A stretch of DNA of 64,000 nt from an uncultured bacterium (GTDB taxonomy: Bacteria > Bacillota_I > Bacilli_A > RFN20 > CAG-826). How positions within the stretch are numbered: the stretch's first letter is position 1; each line of letters starts with the position of its first letter. A model generated the notes under the pieces. The model had not been told where the DNA came from. It was given only the letters and a program-made list of their open reading frames with translations, and searched no databases. The position numbers and the translations under genes are program-made. Below are positions 16,469 to 26,353 of this stretch, in pieces. The DNA is taken from positions 1-64,000 of the forward strand of contig CASFZN010000021.1 in NCBI GenBank assembly GCA_949299195.1, in the 5' to 3' direction.

Positions 16469-18661
16469 ATGGGAAAATTATTAAAGAAAATATCACTATT
16501 CCTTCTTCCTTTAACTCTTACTTTAGGAAGTTGTAACTCATCTGGAAATGGAGAAAGCGAAGAAACTCCAATCGTTCCTCCAGATGATAGCGAAGTTGTT
16601 TATACTTATAAAACTCCTAGAACTTATAGAGGTACTTTTACTAGCGCTATAAGTTATGATGTTGTTGGAGGAGTTGATATCGATCTTGAATTACTATCAA
16701 CATATGTCACTTTAACTTATAGTGAAGCAAACGAAGAAATCCAAGAAGGAGATGAAACAAAATTTGCTAAATTCCATTTAAATTTAGATCTTTATTCATC
16801 TCAAGATACTTATGAATCTTCAATAATTAGCGATTATTTATTACCTACTATTTTTAGTGATTTTAAATATCAAAACATCAAAGAATATGTTACTGATTTA
16901 GATTTTTATTATTTAGCTGATGGAGTTTTATATACCACTATTTCTAAGTTCAGTGGCGATAAAATGCCTGCTAGAGGCGATAGAAATGCTTTAAAGAGCA
17001 TTGAACGTGAATTGGTTGGCACAACAAAACTTGATATCGGCGAATTATTAGGAGTGATGGATAGCAGTGAATCTTCTCAAGGAATGGATGTTGGAGCAAT
17101 CATCGCTTCTATTTCTTCTTATCTAGCTGGATTAACTATCGATATTGGTTCAATAAGCGAATTTATCGAATCTTCATTAATTACTATTTTAGATGGTGGA
17201 ATGGAAGTTACTTTTAAAGAAGAAGGATTAGATGCAATGAGCAGTTTATTCACCACTCTTTCGCAATTCTTATTCAACTATTTAAATTTAGGCATCACAC
17301 TTGATGAAGATGCAAGATTAATCAATATTGATAGTGCTAAATTTTCATATAATCCTCTTCAAGTTCGTTTCTTTTTAGAAGATTCGTTAAGTTTAAAACC
17401 ACTTCTTGATTTAAATTTAACTCGTAATGATGAAGAAGAAATTCCTTTAGAACCTGAAATTGATTTGGAAGAAGACTATTTAATTCAAACCCGCGCAGTT
17501 AATGCAGCTAATACTCTTTATAACCTATTTGACGATTATAAATTTACTTCTTCTTTCCAAACAGATTTTTATAATGCTATCGGCACTATAAATTCTTTAA
17601 ATGGTGAACAATTTAAAAGAATTCAAAACTTTAATGATTATTTAGGTTATGAACTCTTAAATGTCGATGAAAACGGAATTTATACCTCATTAAAAGAGGA
17701 AGACGAAATTAATAAACTCCACGATAAAATCTATAACACAATCCAAAATAAAGTCGATTCTGACTATGATTTTATTAAAAATATCTCTAACTTTATGGAG
17801 TTAATGGATTCTAAATATTCCACAACATTTAAACATAATTTAATTAATGACATTCAAACTAATTATTCAGAAGAATATGAAGCTTTTATCACTTCTTTAA
17901 AAACTTATTTAGATAAATTCTTAGATTCAATGTATCAAAATGTTACAAAATTATTAGATGAATATAATGCTTTAGAAACCAAAACATTAGATAAAACTCA
18001 CGAATTTATCAATAATTTATACAAAGAAATTTATAGTGAACACACCTTAATTAATTCAAACAATTTAATTTTAGAAGATTTATCTAAATTCACTGAAAGT
18101 GACAAAATCTCTAAGTTATCCTCTGATTTTATTCATGAAATTATCAATTTATTTGACTTTGAACATGAATTAATTGCAGATAGTTTAGGAAATGAAATTT
18201 TAAATATTTTATTAGCATATTATGATGACTTAGCTATTCTTTATAACCAAATGGATCGCGATGAATTAAATTTAATGAATGAATATTCTAATTATTTGGT
18301 TGTAAACGAAGATAAAGATAATATCTACGACATTTTTATCACTCTTTCTAATAAAAATGCTCAATACTATTCCTTAATGGAATTAAGACAAACTGAAGCA
18401 ATCGAATCATTACTTAAAAAGAGCGATAAAATTGCTAATCAATTATTAGATAACGTTATTACTGAAGATGAAATTTATCATATTTTCTCAAAAACTAAAT
18501 TAACATCTGTTAAAAACGAATTAAAAACAACATATAACATGTTAATTAATAGTTTTGATGGTTATATTTATGATACTTATTCCGCAAATTTAACATATAT
18601 CGATAAATATAATCGCTTAAATCAAATTATCGATATTCAATCATCTTATTTTGACAATTAA
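16469..18661 (+). CDS. Large lipoprotein of unknown function
   Basis: A 730-residue secreted lipoprotein with signal peptide and lipobox LGSC (Cys23), followed by a Ser/Gly/Glu-rich linker. No family is recognised. Residues about 45-340 look beta-rich with amphipathic stretches (VVGGVDIDLELLSTYVTLTY), somewhat like the halves of the preceding protein; residues about 345-730 look almost entirely alpha-helical and charged, with frequent Asn, Asp and Leu, and may form a long helical bundle. It starts 2 bases after the preceding gene and is followed by a strong terminator, so the two lipoproteins form their own two-gene operon. A cell-surface binding or adhesion role is possible but unproven. Confidence 0.8.
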   Translation: MGKLLKKISLFLLPLTLTLGSCNSSGNGESEETPIVPPDDSEVVYTYKTPRTYRGTFTSAISYDVVGGVDIDLELLSTYVTLTYSEANEEIQEGDETKFAKFHLNLDLYSSQDTYESSIISDYLLPTIFSDFKYQNIKEYVTDLDFYYLADGVLYTTISKFSGDKMPARGDRNALKSIERELVGTTKLDIGELLGVMDSSESSQGMDVGAIIASISSYLAGLTIDIGSISEFIESSLITILDGGMEVTFKEEGLDAMSSLFTTLSQFLFNYLNLGITLDEDARLINIDSAKFSYNPLQVRFFLEDSLSLKPLLDLNLTRNDEEEIPLEPEIDLEEDYLIQTRAVNAANTLYNLFDDYKFTSSFQTDFYNAIGTINSLNGEQFKRIQNFNDYLGYELLNVDENGIYTSLKEEDEINKLHDKIYNTIQNKVDSDYDFIKNISNFMELMDSKYSTTFKHNLINDIQTNYSEEYEAFITSLKTYLDKFLDSMYQNVTKLLDEYNALETKTLDKTHEFINNLYKEIYSEHTLINSNNLILEDLSKFTESDKISKLSSDFIHEIINLFDFEHELIADSLGNEILNILLAYYDDLAILYNQMDRDELNLMNEYSNYLVVNEDKDNIYDIFITLSNKNAQYYSLMELRQTEAIESLLKKSDKIANQLLDNVITEDEIYHIFSKTKLTSVKNELKTTYNMLINSFDGYIYDTYSANLTYIDKYNRLNQIIDIQSSYFDN

Positions 18662-18690
18662 TATTCTTTCAATGTTCCTTCTTTGATATT

Positions 18691-18718
18691 CGCCCCTTAT
18701 CTTAATAAGGGGCGTTTA
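18691..18718 (+). terminator. Terminator of the lipoprotein operon
   Basis: Ten-base arms CGCCCCTTAT (18691-18700) and ATAAGGGGCG (18705-18714) with a 4-base loop, followed by TTTATCTACTTTTT. The stem is strikingly G+C-rich for this region. Confidence 0.85.
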
Positions 18719-18734
18719 TCTACTTTTTATTAAC

Positions 18735-18790
18735 TTGACATTTGCTAAAAGAAGGTCAATAATCATCTTGGTCAATTTGAAATTGACCAA
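18735..18790 (+). promoter_or_regulatory. ATP synthase operon promoter with operator-like palindrome
   Basis: TTGACA (18735-18740), a 17-base spacer and AATAAT (18758-18763) form a near-consensus promoter. A perfect inverted repeat with 11-base arms TTGGTCAATTT (18768-18778) and AAATTGACCAA (18780-18790) covers the expected transcription start. A further direct copy of GGTCAAT lies at 18754-18760, overlapping the -10 box, so there are three GGTCAAT half sites in 35 bases. A repressor bound here would block the whole atp operon. The regulator is unknown. Confidence 0.65.
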
Positions 18791-18832
18791 AATTAGTTTT
18801 CAAATCAAACACGATAATTACCTTAAAAATAC

Positions 18833-18848
18833 GTTTCCACGTGGAAAC
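18833..18848. repeat. Palindrome GTTTCCACGTGGAAAC (copy 2)
   Basis: A perfect 16-base palindrome in the presumed 5' untranslated region of the atp operon, the best of three intergenic copies (others at 4086-4099 and 48180-48193). Confidence 0.5.
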
Positions 18849-18870
18849 AATAATTCAAAAATAAGGCAAT

Positions 18871-18898
18871 TACTAGAAAACTACTAGAAATCTACTAG
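18871..18898. repeat. 28-base CTACTAGAAA-type repeat (copy 1)
   Basis: The stretch begins TACTAGAAAACTACTAGA and is matched at 26 of 28 positions by 50490-50517. Within it ACTAG recurs three times with a period of about 11 bases. It lies 31 bases before the atpI start codon. Confidence 0.55.
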
Positions 18899-18929
18899 TT
18901 AATTACTAACATACTACTGTCGTTATTTT

Positions 18930-19325
18930 ATGGAAAGTAAATCTAAAATAAATAAAAAGAAATTATTATCTTATATATTAGTAAACTTAGGAGTTTTATT
19001 AACTGGGTTAATCCTAGGCGTAATCCTCAATTTCATAATAACTTCTCCTACCTTTTTATATTCCTTTTTAATTTCGTATCCATTTAATATTATTGTATTT
19101 TTAACTGTTTATTATACTTTTACTCATTTTAGTAACGACTCAAAAGCAAAAATGAGTTTTTTAATTTGCTATATTATTCGATTCTTATCGCTCATTTTGG
19201 CTATGGGATTAATTTATTTATATCTTCATTTAAATAATATGGGCACTTCTTTAAATGTCCTATATTTAGGAATTCCATGCGTAATATTCATGATAAGCAC
19301 AATTTCAGTCGCAATCATAAAATAA
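18930..19325 (+). CDS. atpI: AtpI-like membrane protein at head of ATP synthase operon
   Basis: A 131-residue protein with four hydrophobic segments (about 13-35, 44-64, 74-97, 104-129), the size and topology of AtpI, which helps assemble the c-ring and is the usual first gene of atp operons. Sequence similarity to AtpI is weak, so the name rests mainly on position and topology. It lies 36 bases before atpB on the same strand. No clear Shine-Dalgarno precedes the ATG. Confidence 0.6.
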   Translation: MESKSKINKKKLLSYILVNLGVLLTGLILGVILNFIITSPTFLYSFLISYPFNIIVFLTVYYTFTHFSNDSKAKMSFLICYIIRFLSLILAMGLIYLYLHLNNMGTSLNVLYLGIPCVIFMISTISVAIIK

Positions 19326-19361
19326 AAAAGTATAATAAGACTATAGGAGAAAGGGGCTAAT

Positions 19362-20207
19362 ATGGATTTTAATAAGATCATTGAAAAACTATCTTGGAAC
19401 GAATTACCTCCAGAATTATTTTCAAGCATTTTAGCATTTATAATTACCCTTATTATTGCGATAGTTATCTATATAAAATCAAAAAATTACGATCCACTTA
19501 AAAAGCCTAGTGGCTTTATAAATATAGTCGAAAGCGTCGTTTCTTTTACCGACCGTCAAGTTCGCCAAATTATGGGGCCAGCATTTGATGGATTTGGAGG
19601 CTATATCCTTTTTGTTGGCTTATATATATTATTAGGATTTATTATTGGTTGGATTGGAATTCCTAACTTTTTACAACCTGGTGGTGCTACTTATTTAGAA
19701 CCGCTTCCAAATCCTTTTACAAATTTAGCCTTCCCTCTATCTTTAGCACTTTGTACATTTGGATTAACTCATTTTAATGCCATTAAATATAAAAAGGCTG
19801 AATATTTAAAAAGATATATTGAACCAATCCCATTATTTTTACCAATTAACTTAGTTACTATGTGGAGTCCAGTTTTATCTTATACTCTACGTATTTTTGG
19901 TAATGCTTTAGCAGGATATTGTGTTATTACTCTTATTTATGTAGGCCTAGGAACTATCTTTGATGGAACGTTAAATGGATTAATGTTTACACCAATTATT
20001 TCCCCAATTGCTCACTTATATTTCGATGTTTTTGATGGATTAATCCAACTCGCAGTCTTTACAATTCTTACAATGATTAATATTGCTAATGAATATGTTT
20101 CACCTGAAGAATATGAAAGAAACGAAGAAGAAAAACGTCTTAAAAAAGAAATGAAATTAAAGAAAAAAGAAGCTAAAAAACTTAAAAAAGAAAGCGCATA
20201 TAAATGA
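19362..20207 (+). CDS. atpB: F1Fo ATP synthase subunit a
   Basis: A 281-residue membrane subunit forming the ion half-channels next to the c-ring. The signature near residue 175, YTLRIFGNALAGY, contains the essential stator arginine. The last segment, LIQLAVFTILTMINIANE, matches the conserved helix facing the c-ring. A positively charged tail of about 30 residues rich in Lys and Glu follows, longer than usual. Ribosome binding site AGGAGAAAGG lies just upstream. It ends in TGA, which shows that TGA is a stop codon in this genome. Confidence 0.95.
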   Translation: MDFNKIIEKLSWNELPPELFSSILAFIITLIIAIVIYIKSKNYDPLKKPSGFINIVESVVSFTDRQVRQIMGPAFDGFGGYILFVGLYILLGFIIGWIGIPNFLQPGGATYLEPLPNPFTNLAFPLSLALCTFGLTHFNAIKYKKAEYLKRYIEPIPLFLPINLVTMWSPVLSYTLRIFGNALAGYCVITLIYVGLGTIFDGTLNGLMFTPIISPIAHLYFDVFDGLIQLAVFTILTMINIANEYVSPEEYERNEEEKRLKKEMKLKKKEAKKLKKESAYK

Positions 20208-20270
20208 TTATTATCTATTTATTTAATAGTTAATATAAAAGAAAAATTAATAAATTAAAGGAGAAAAGAT

Positions 20271-20483
20271 ATGGAATTTATCGGATTAGGTATTGCTTGT
20301 ATCGGCTTAGGTCTTGCAGCTTTAGCTGAAGGATGGGCAGTTAGTAAGGGTATGGAAGGAATCGGAAGAAATCCTTCTAGTGCTAACTCAATTAGAACCA
20401 CCATGATCATTGGTTTAGGTTTAATTGAATCAGTCGCTATTTACATTCTTTTAGTTGCAATTTTAATGGCATTCGTTGTTTAA
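20271..20483 (+). CDS. atpE: F1Fo ATP synthase subunit c, probably Na+-binding
   Basis: A 70-residue hairpin of two membrane helices around the polar loop GRNPSS. The ion-binding carboxylate is Glu53 in LIESVAIY. A second carboxylate, Glu20 in LAEGW, sits exactly 33 residues earlier, and Ser54 and Tyr58 follow: this spacing is that of the two-carboxylate Na+ site of Fusobacterium nucleatum (Glu32, Glu65, Ser66, Tyr70). The position of Thr67 there is Val55 here, so a water ligand may differ. The family knowledge makes Na+ coupling likely, not certain. A good ribosome binding site, AAAGGAG, precedes it. Confidence 0.96.
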   Translation: MEFIGLGIACIGLGLAALAEGWAVSKGMEGIGRNPSSANSIRTTMIIGLGLIESVAIYILLVAILMAFVV

Positions 20484-20528
20484 AAAATATTCGATTATAT
20501 TTATAAAATAGTAAGGAAAGAAAATTAT

Positions 20529-21131
20529 ATGAAAAAACTAAAATTAATATCATTAATATCAATGTTTTCATTCTTCCTAACTAGTTGTGACACTGATGAA
20601 ATTAAAGATAGGATAACTCATACCGTTAATGAGATGCTTCCTAACTTATGGATTACTCTAGTGCAACTAGCACTTTTCATCATCGTTGCCATTTTATTTA
20701 TTGTTTTTGCCTATAAACCAATTAAAAAGAAATTAAATGCTCGAAGCGAATATATTGAAAATAATATTAAAGAAGCTGAAAAGAAAAATAAAGAAGCCGA
20801 AGAAAATATTAAAAAAAGTAATCAATATATCAATGAATCTCAAAAGAAAGCTGGAGAAATTATCCAAGCAGCTCAAAAAACTGCCGAAGTTAAAGCTCAT
20901 AATCTTGAGATGGAAATGAGTAAAAATATTGAAGAAACAAAAACTAGAGTTCATAAAGAATTAGAACTTGAACGTAAAAAAATGATAGTAAGCGCTAATG
21001 AAGAAATCATTGATAGCGTAATTTTAACTAGTAAAGAAATCTTAAAACGTGAAATCAAAAAAGAAGATAATGAAGAATTTATTAATGACTTCGTTAACGA
21101 ATTAAATAAAAAAGGAACTTCATCTAATTAA
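20529..21131 (+). CDS. atpF: F1Fo ATP synthase subunit b, lipoprotein type
   Basis: A 200-residue peripheral stalk subunit. It begins with a lipoprotein signal peptide: basic start, hydrophobic core and lipobox LTSC, giving lipidated Cys20. A true membrane helix (about 40-62, LWITLVQLALFIIVAIL) and a long Lys/Glu-rich coiled coil (65-195) follow. Ordinary b subunits start directly with the membrane helix; the lipoprotein form is known from Mycoplasma pneumoniae and relatives. The coiled coil binds delta and F1. It lies 45 bases after atpE with AAGGAAAG upstream of the ATG. Confidence 0.93.
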   Translation: MKKLKLISLISMFSFFLTSCDTDEIKDRITHTVNEMLPNLWITLVQLALFIIVAILFIVFAYKPIKKKLNARSEYIENNIKEAEKKNKEAEENIKKSNQYINESQKKAGEIIQAAQKTAEVKAHNLEMEMSKNIEETKTRVHKELELERKKMIVSANEEIIDSVILTSKEILKREIKKEDNEEFINDFVNELNKKGTSSN

Positions 21132-21153
21132 TTAGTAAAAGACAAAATAAAGT

Positions 21154-21729
21154 ATGAGTGATAATTCAGTAATTAACAAAATAGCCGAAGGATTATTTGA
21201 TAACGCCAAAGAAAATAACTTGATTAAAGTCTTCCAACAAGATCTTAATTTTTTAGTCTACCTTCTTAAAACTAACGATAGATACTTCTCTTTTTTAACT
21301 TCTCCTTTTGTTGATATTAAAGAAAAAGAGGAAAGTTTATATGAAGTATTTAAAGGATTATTACTTAAAGAAACCCTAAAATTCATCTCTATTTTAATTG
21401 AAAAAAACTTAATAAAAGATATTGAAGAGATTAAAGAGGCTTATGATGATTTAGCAGATAAAGAAATCCATATCTTAAAAGGTATTATCTATTCTCCTTT
21501 TGAAATCGATGAAAAAACGATTCATAAATTAGAAGCTTCTTTTAAAAAATATCTTAAACAAAACGTAAAATTATCAGTAATTATCGATACTTCTTTAATA
21601 TGCGGAATAAAGGTTTTAATTAATGGAACAATGTATGAATATTCATTAAATTCAAAACTTGAAGATTTAAAAGAAAACATTCTTAATGAACGTTTAAAAT
21701 CTTTAAATCTAGCTGAAAATGAGGAATAA
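21154..21729 (+). CDS. atpH: F1Fo ATP synthase subunit delta
   Basis: A 191-residue protein of delta/OSCP type, which joins the peripheral stalk to the top of F1. The N-terminal helical domain (about 1-105, with FLTSPFVDIKEKEESLYEVF) and the C-terminal domain (with KLSVIIDTSLICGIKVLING, matching the family's D.sligGi.i..g motif) are both present. Similarity is moderate but position between atpF and atpA settles the call. It starts 22 bases after atpF and ends 5 bases before atpA. Confidence 0.92.
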   Translation: MSDNSVINKIAEGLFDNAKENNLIKVFQQDLNFLVYLLKTNDRYFSFLTSPFVDIKEKEESLYEVFKGLLLKETLKFISILIEKNLIKDIEEIKEAYDDLADKEIHILKGIIYSPFEIDEKTIHKLEASFKKYLKQNVKLSVIIDTSLICGIKVLINGTMYEYSLNSKLEDLKENILNERLKSLNLAENEE

Positions 21730-21734
21730 CTCTT

Positions 21735-23297
21735 ATGGGAATTAAAAAAGATAACTTAAATTCTTTATCAGAAATAATTAAAGACCAAATAGAAAAATAT
21801 GAACATAACATTGATACAACAAACGTTGGTCAAATTGTTTCTGTTGGAGATTCAATCGTTACCATTTATGGGCTTGATGAAGCGATGTATGGCGAATTAA
21901 TTAAATTCCCAAATAATCAATATGGGCTTGTAATGAATATTGAAGAAAACTCGATTGGTGTCGCACTTTTTTCAAATGATATAACCTTAAAAGAAGGTGA
22001 TACTTGTACCCGTACTGGAAAAGTTGTAAGCGTTCCAGTTGGTGATGCTTTACTAGGAAGAGTCGTCAATGCTTTAGGAGAACCAATCGATGGAAAAGGT
22101 GAAATAAAAACTAGCGAATATAGAGCCACTGAATCCTTAGCTCCTCAAATTATGGACCGACAAAAGGTAAATGAACCTTTAGAGACTGGAATTAAAGCTA
22201 TTGATTCAATGATTCCTATTGGTAAAGGTCAAAGAGAATTAATTATTGGAGACCGTCAAACTGGAAAAACTGCTCTTGCTATCGATACTATTATTAATCA
22301 AAAGGGTAAAGATGTAATTTGTGTATATTGTTCAATTGGACAAAAGAACTCTTCTTTAGTTCAAATTGTTAATAGATTAAATAAATTCAATGCTCTTTCT
22401 TATACTGTAATAGTTTCAGCAGGAGCAAGTGAAGGAGCACCTTTACAATATCTTGCTCCATATAGCGCGACTTCTATTGCTGAATATTGGATGCATAAGG
22501 GTAAAAATGTTCTTATAGTTTATGATGATTTGTCAAAACACGCAGTCGCTTATAGAACCTTACTTTTATTATTAAGAAGAAGCCCAGGAAGAGAAGCTTA
22601 TCCTGGTGATATTTTCTATATCCATTCACGACTTTTAGAAAGATCTTGTAGACTTAATAAGGAATTAGGCGGAGGTTCAATTACTGCTTTACCAATTGTT
22701 GAAACTCAAGCTGGAGATATTTCTAGTTATATTCCTACTAACATCATTTCAATTACAGATGGACAATTATTTTTATCAAGTGAAATGTTTAATGCTGGTC
22801 AAAGACCTGCGATAGATTCGACACTTTCTGTTTCTCGTGTCGGCAGTAGCGCTCAATATAAAATAATGAAAGATGTTAGTAAAAATTTAAGAATTGAGCT
22901 TGCTAATTATAATGAAATGTTAGACTTCTCACGTTTTGGAAGTGATCTAGATAAAGCTACTCAAAAAGTTTTATTACATGGAGAAATTCTACTTGAAACC
23001 TTAAAACAAAAGCAATATATGCCACTTTCTTTAGCTCAAGAAGTCGTTGATTTATATGTTGCTCAAGTTGGATTATTAGATGATATTAATGTCGAAAATA
23101 TTCATAATGTTTTAAAATTACTTGATAACTCAATCATCTCTAAATCCAATAATTTATATGAAAAAATAAATAAAACTAAAGAATTTACTAATGAAGATAA
23201 AAAGCTTGTTGAAGAACTTCTTTTAACTATTAAATCAAGTTTAAAAGAAGAAATTTCTTCAAAAGATAATGAATTTGATTTCCGATTAAACGAATAA
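21735..23297 (+). CDS. atpA: F1Fo ATP synthase subunit alpha
   Basis: A 520-residue non-catalytic nucleotide-binding F1 subunit. The P-loop is GDRQTGKTA (about residue 174), the alpha signature PAIDSTLSVSRVGSSAQ lies near residue 360, and the arginine finger is in SVSRVGS. The first 100 residues form the beta-barrel crown (GQIVSVGDSIVTIYGL). The C-terminal tail is slightly longer and more charged than usual. It is 5 bases behind atpH. Confidence 0.97.
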   Translation: MGIKKDNLNSLSEIIKDQIEKYEHNIDTTNVGQIVSVGDSIVTIYGLDEAMYGELIKFPNNQYGLVMNIEENSIGVALFSNDITLKEGDTCTRTGKVVSVPVGDALLGRVVNALGEPIDGKGEIKTSEYRATESLAPQIMDRQKVNEPLETGIKAIDSMIPIGKGQRELIIGDRQTGKTALAIDTIINQKGKDVICVYCSIGQKNSSLVQIVNRLNKFNALSYTVIVSAGASEGAPLQYLAPYSATSIAEYWMHKGKNVLIVYDDLSKHAVAYRTLLLLLRRSPGREAYPGDIFYIHSRLLERSCRLNKELGGGSITALPIVETQAGDISSYIPTNIISITDGQLFLSSEMFNAGQRPAIDSTLSVSRVGSSAQYKIMKDVSKNLRIELANYNEMLDFSRFGSDLDKATQKVLLHGEILLETLKQKQYMPLSLAQEVVDLYVAQVGLLDDINVENIHNVLKLLDNSIISKSNNLYEKINKTKEFTNEDKKLVEELLLTIKSSLKEEISSKDNEFDFRLNE

Positions 23298-23325
23298 AAT
23301 AGTGGTTATAAAATTATTAATAATT

Positions 23326-24273
23326 ATGAACGACACTTTATTAACTGTTAAAAAAAGAATTAAAACTGTAACAAGTATTAGAAAAATTACTAAAGCAATG
23401 AAACTTATTGCTCAAAGTCGTTTTAATAAACTCAAAACTATTTATGACGCTAATACTTCCTACATTATATCTATGTCTAGAGCGGTTAATATTTTGCTCA
23501 AAAGTATCGATATTTCTAATAACGATTTATATTTAGTTAACCCTAATTTATTACCAACTTGTCTAAATAAATATTCAAATAGTAACCGTAAATTATATAT
23601 TTATGTTTCTTCTACTTTAGGATTAAGTGGAAGCTATTACTATAATTTAGATAAGGTAGCAAAAAAGTTATTAACTAAAGATGCTGACTGTATTTTTATT
23701 GGTGAAAAAGGATTTAAACACTATAAAGATAAGGTTAATAAGTATTATGACGATTTTTTATATCTTCTTTCCGATTTAGATTATGATACAGTTAATTATT
23801 TTAGACATTATTTAGATAAAATTTATCGCGAAAACGAATATTCTTCAATTGAAGTTATCTATACTCACTTTGTTAATTCAATGAGTTTTGAAATAAAAGT
23901 TACTACTCTTCTTCCTCTTGATTTAAAAGAAACTGAAGATAGAATCATCAACATTAAAGGAATTAACAAAGATTTAGTTGTTAAAGAAGAAGATATTGAA
24001 AAACTATATAAAGAACCTATTTTTGAAGGTGATGTTAAGCGCGAAGTCGACTTAATCGTCCCCCATTATCTAGACGCATTATTATTTAGAATTATGCTTT
24101 CTTCTAGTTTAAGTGAAGAAACTTCTAGAAAAAATAGTATGGAAAATGCAACTAGTAGTGCAGATAAATTAATTCATGATTTAAATTTAAAACGCAATAA
24201 ATTAAGACAAACTAAAATTACAAACGAAATAACCGAGATTGTTTCTTCAAATAATGAGGATATTATCTATTAA
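23326..24273 (+). CDS. atpG: F1Fo ATP synthase subunit gamma
   Basis: About 315 residues, somewhat longer than the usual 285-290. The N-terminal helix of the central shaft, VKKRIKTVTSIRKITKAMKL, and the C-terminal shaft helix (RKNSMENATSSADKLIHDL) are well conserved; the middle Rossmann-like part is divergent and carries the extra length. I take the ATG at 23326 rather than a GTG at 23302, because the standard gamma N-terminus begins there. The word AAAATAGTGG follows the atpA stop. Confidence 0.93.
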   Translation: MNDTLLTVKKRIKTVTSIRKITKAMKLIAQSRFNKLKTIYDANTSYIISMSRAVNILLKSIDISNNDLYLVNPNLLPTCLNKYSNSNRKLYIYVSSTLGLSGSYYYNLDKVAKKLLTKDADCIFIGEKGFKHYKDKVNKYYDDFLYLLSDLDYDTVNYFRHYLDKIYRENEYSSIEVIYTHFVNSMSFEIKVTTLLPLDLKETEDRIINIKGINKDLVVKEEDIEKLYKEPIFEGDVKREVDLIVPHYLDALLFRIMLSSSLSEETSRKNSMENATSSADKLIHDLNLKRNKLRQTKITNEITEIVSSNNEDIIY

Positions 24274-24302
24274 ATAGTGGTATATAAAATTTAAATTTAT
24301 AA

Positions 24303-25772
<1,470 letters not shown>

Positions 25773-25777
25773 TAAAA

Positions 25778-26188
25778 ATGAACGAAAATTTAATGAAATT
25801 AAAAATAATTACTCCCTTAAAAGAGGAAGATATTGATTCAGTTAAAGCTATAAAAATTTTAACTGATAATGGAGAAGTTGAAATTCTTCCTTTTCATAAT
25901 GATTATATGGCAAACGTTGAAATTTCAGTTTTAGAATTAAAACTTGAAGATGAAAGAACCCTCTCATATGCAGTTGGAGGAGGGTTAATTCATTTTATTG
26001 AATCTTTAAATGAAGCTCATTTAATTGTTCCTAACTTTATCAGCGTTGAATCACTTGATGAAGAAATAAGAAAAAAAGCCGAGGAATTAGCACTTAATAA
26101 ACTTAAAAGCGCTAAAAGTCGACTCGAACACCGTAAGGCTGAACTTAATCTTAAACGTGCTTTATCAGATATTAGAAATAAGGAATAA
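25778..26188 (+). CDS. atpC: F1Fo ATP synthase subunit epsilon
   Basis: A 136-residue epsilon subunit, last gene of the operon. The N-terminal beta-sandwich (about 1-88, with NGEVEILPFHNDYMANVEI and AVGGGLIHFIE) matches the family, and two C-terminal helices (90-136) rich in Lys/Arg/Glu form the part that regulates rotation. It starts 5 bases after atpD. It is followed within 60 bases by tRNA-Ala and a terminator. Confidence 0.93.
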   Translation: MNENLMKLKIITPLKEEDIDSVKAIKILTDNGEVEILPFHNDYMANVEISVLELKLEDERTLSYAVGGGLIHFIESLNEAHLIVPNFISVESLDEEIRKKAEELALNKLKSAKSRLEHRKAELNLKRALSDIRNKE

Positions 26189-26240
26189 CTCCTTTTATTT
26201 AGAATATCTTTTTGATAAAATAATTGAGCACGAAATTTGT

Positions 26241-26316
26241 GGGGCTTTAGCTCAGTTGGGAGAGCGCTTCCATGGCATGGAAGAGGTCGCCAGTTCGATC
26301 CTGGTAAGCTCCACCA
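26241..26316 (+). tRNA. tRNA-Ala (anticodon GGC)
   Basis: A 76-base cloverleaf with encoded CCA. Acceptor GGGGCTT pairs AAGCTCC, the anticodon stem CTTCC/GGAAG encloses ATGGCAT (anticodon GGC, reading GCC and GCU), and the T loop is TTCGATC. It directly follows the atp operon and may be cotranscribed with it. Confidence 0.95.
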
Positions 26317-26329
26317 AAATTATATATTT

Positions 26330-26353
26330 CCTCGATTATATCGAGGTTTTTTT
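26330..26353 (+). terminator. Terminator after tRNA-Ala
   Basis: Arms CCTCGAT (26330-26336) and ATCGAGG (26340-26346), a 3-base loop and a run of seven T. It ends the atp-tRNA-Ala transcript and overlaps the end of the convergent flavodoxin gene. Confidence 0.9.

Noticed and set aside
20205..20207. Possible code 4 (TGA = Trp), given the mollicute-like traits
   Set aside because: atpB ends normally at TGA, Trp is encoded by TGG throughout, and no long gene contains an internal TGA.
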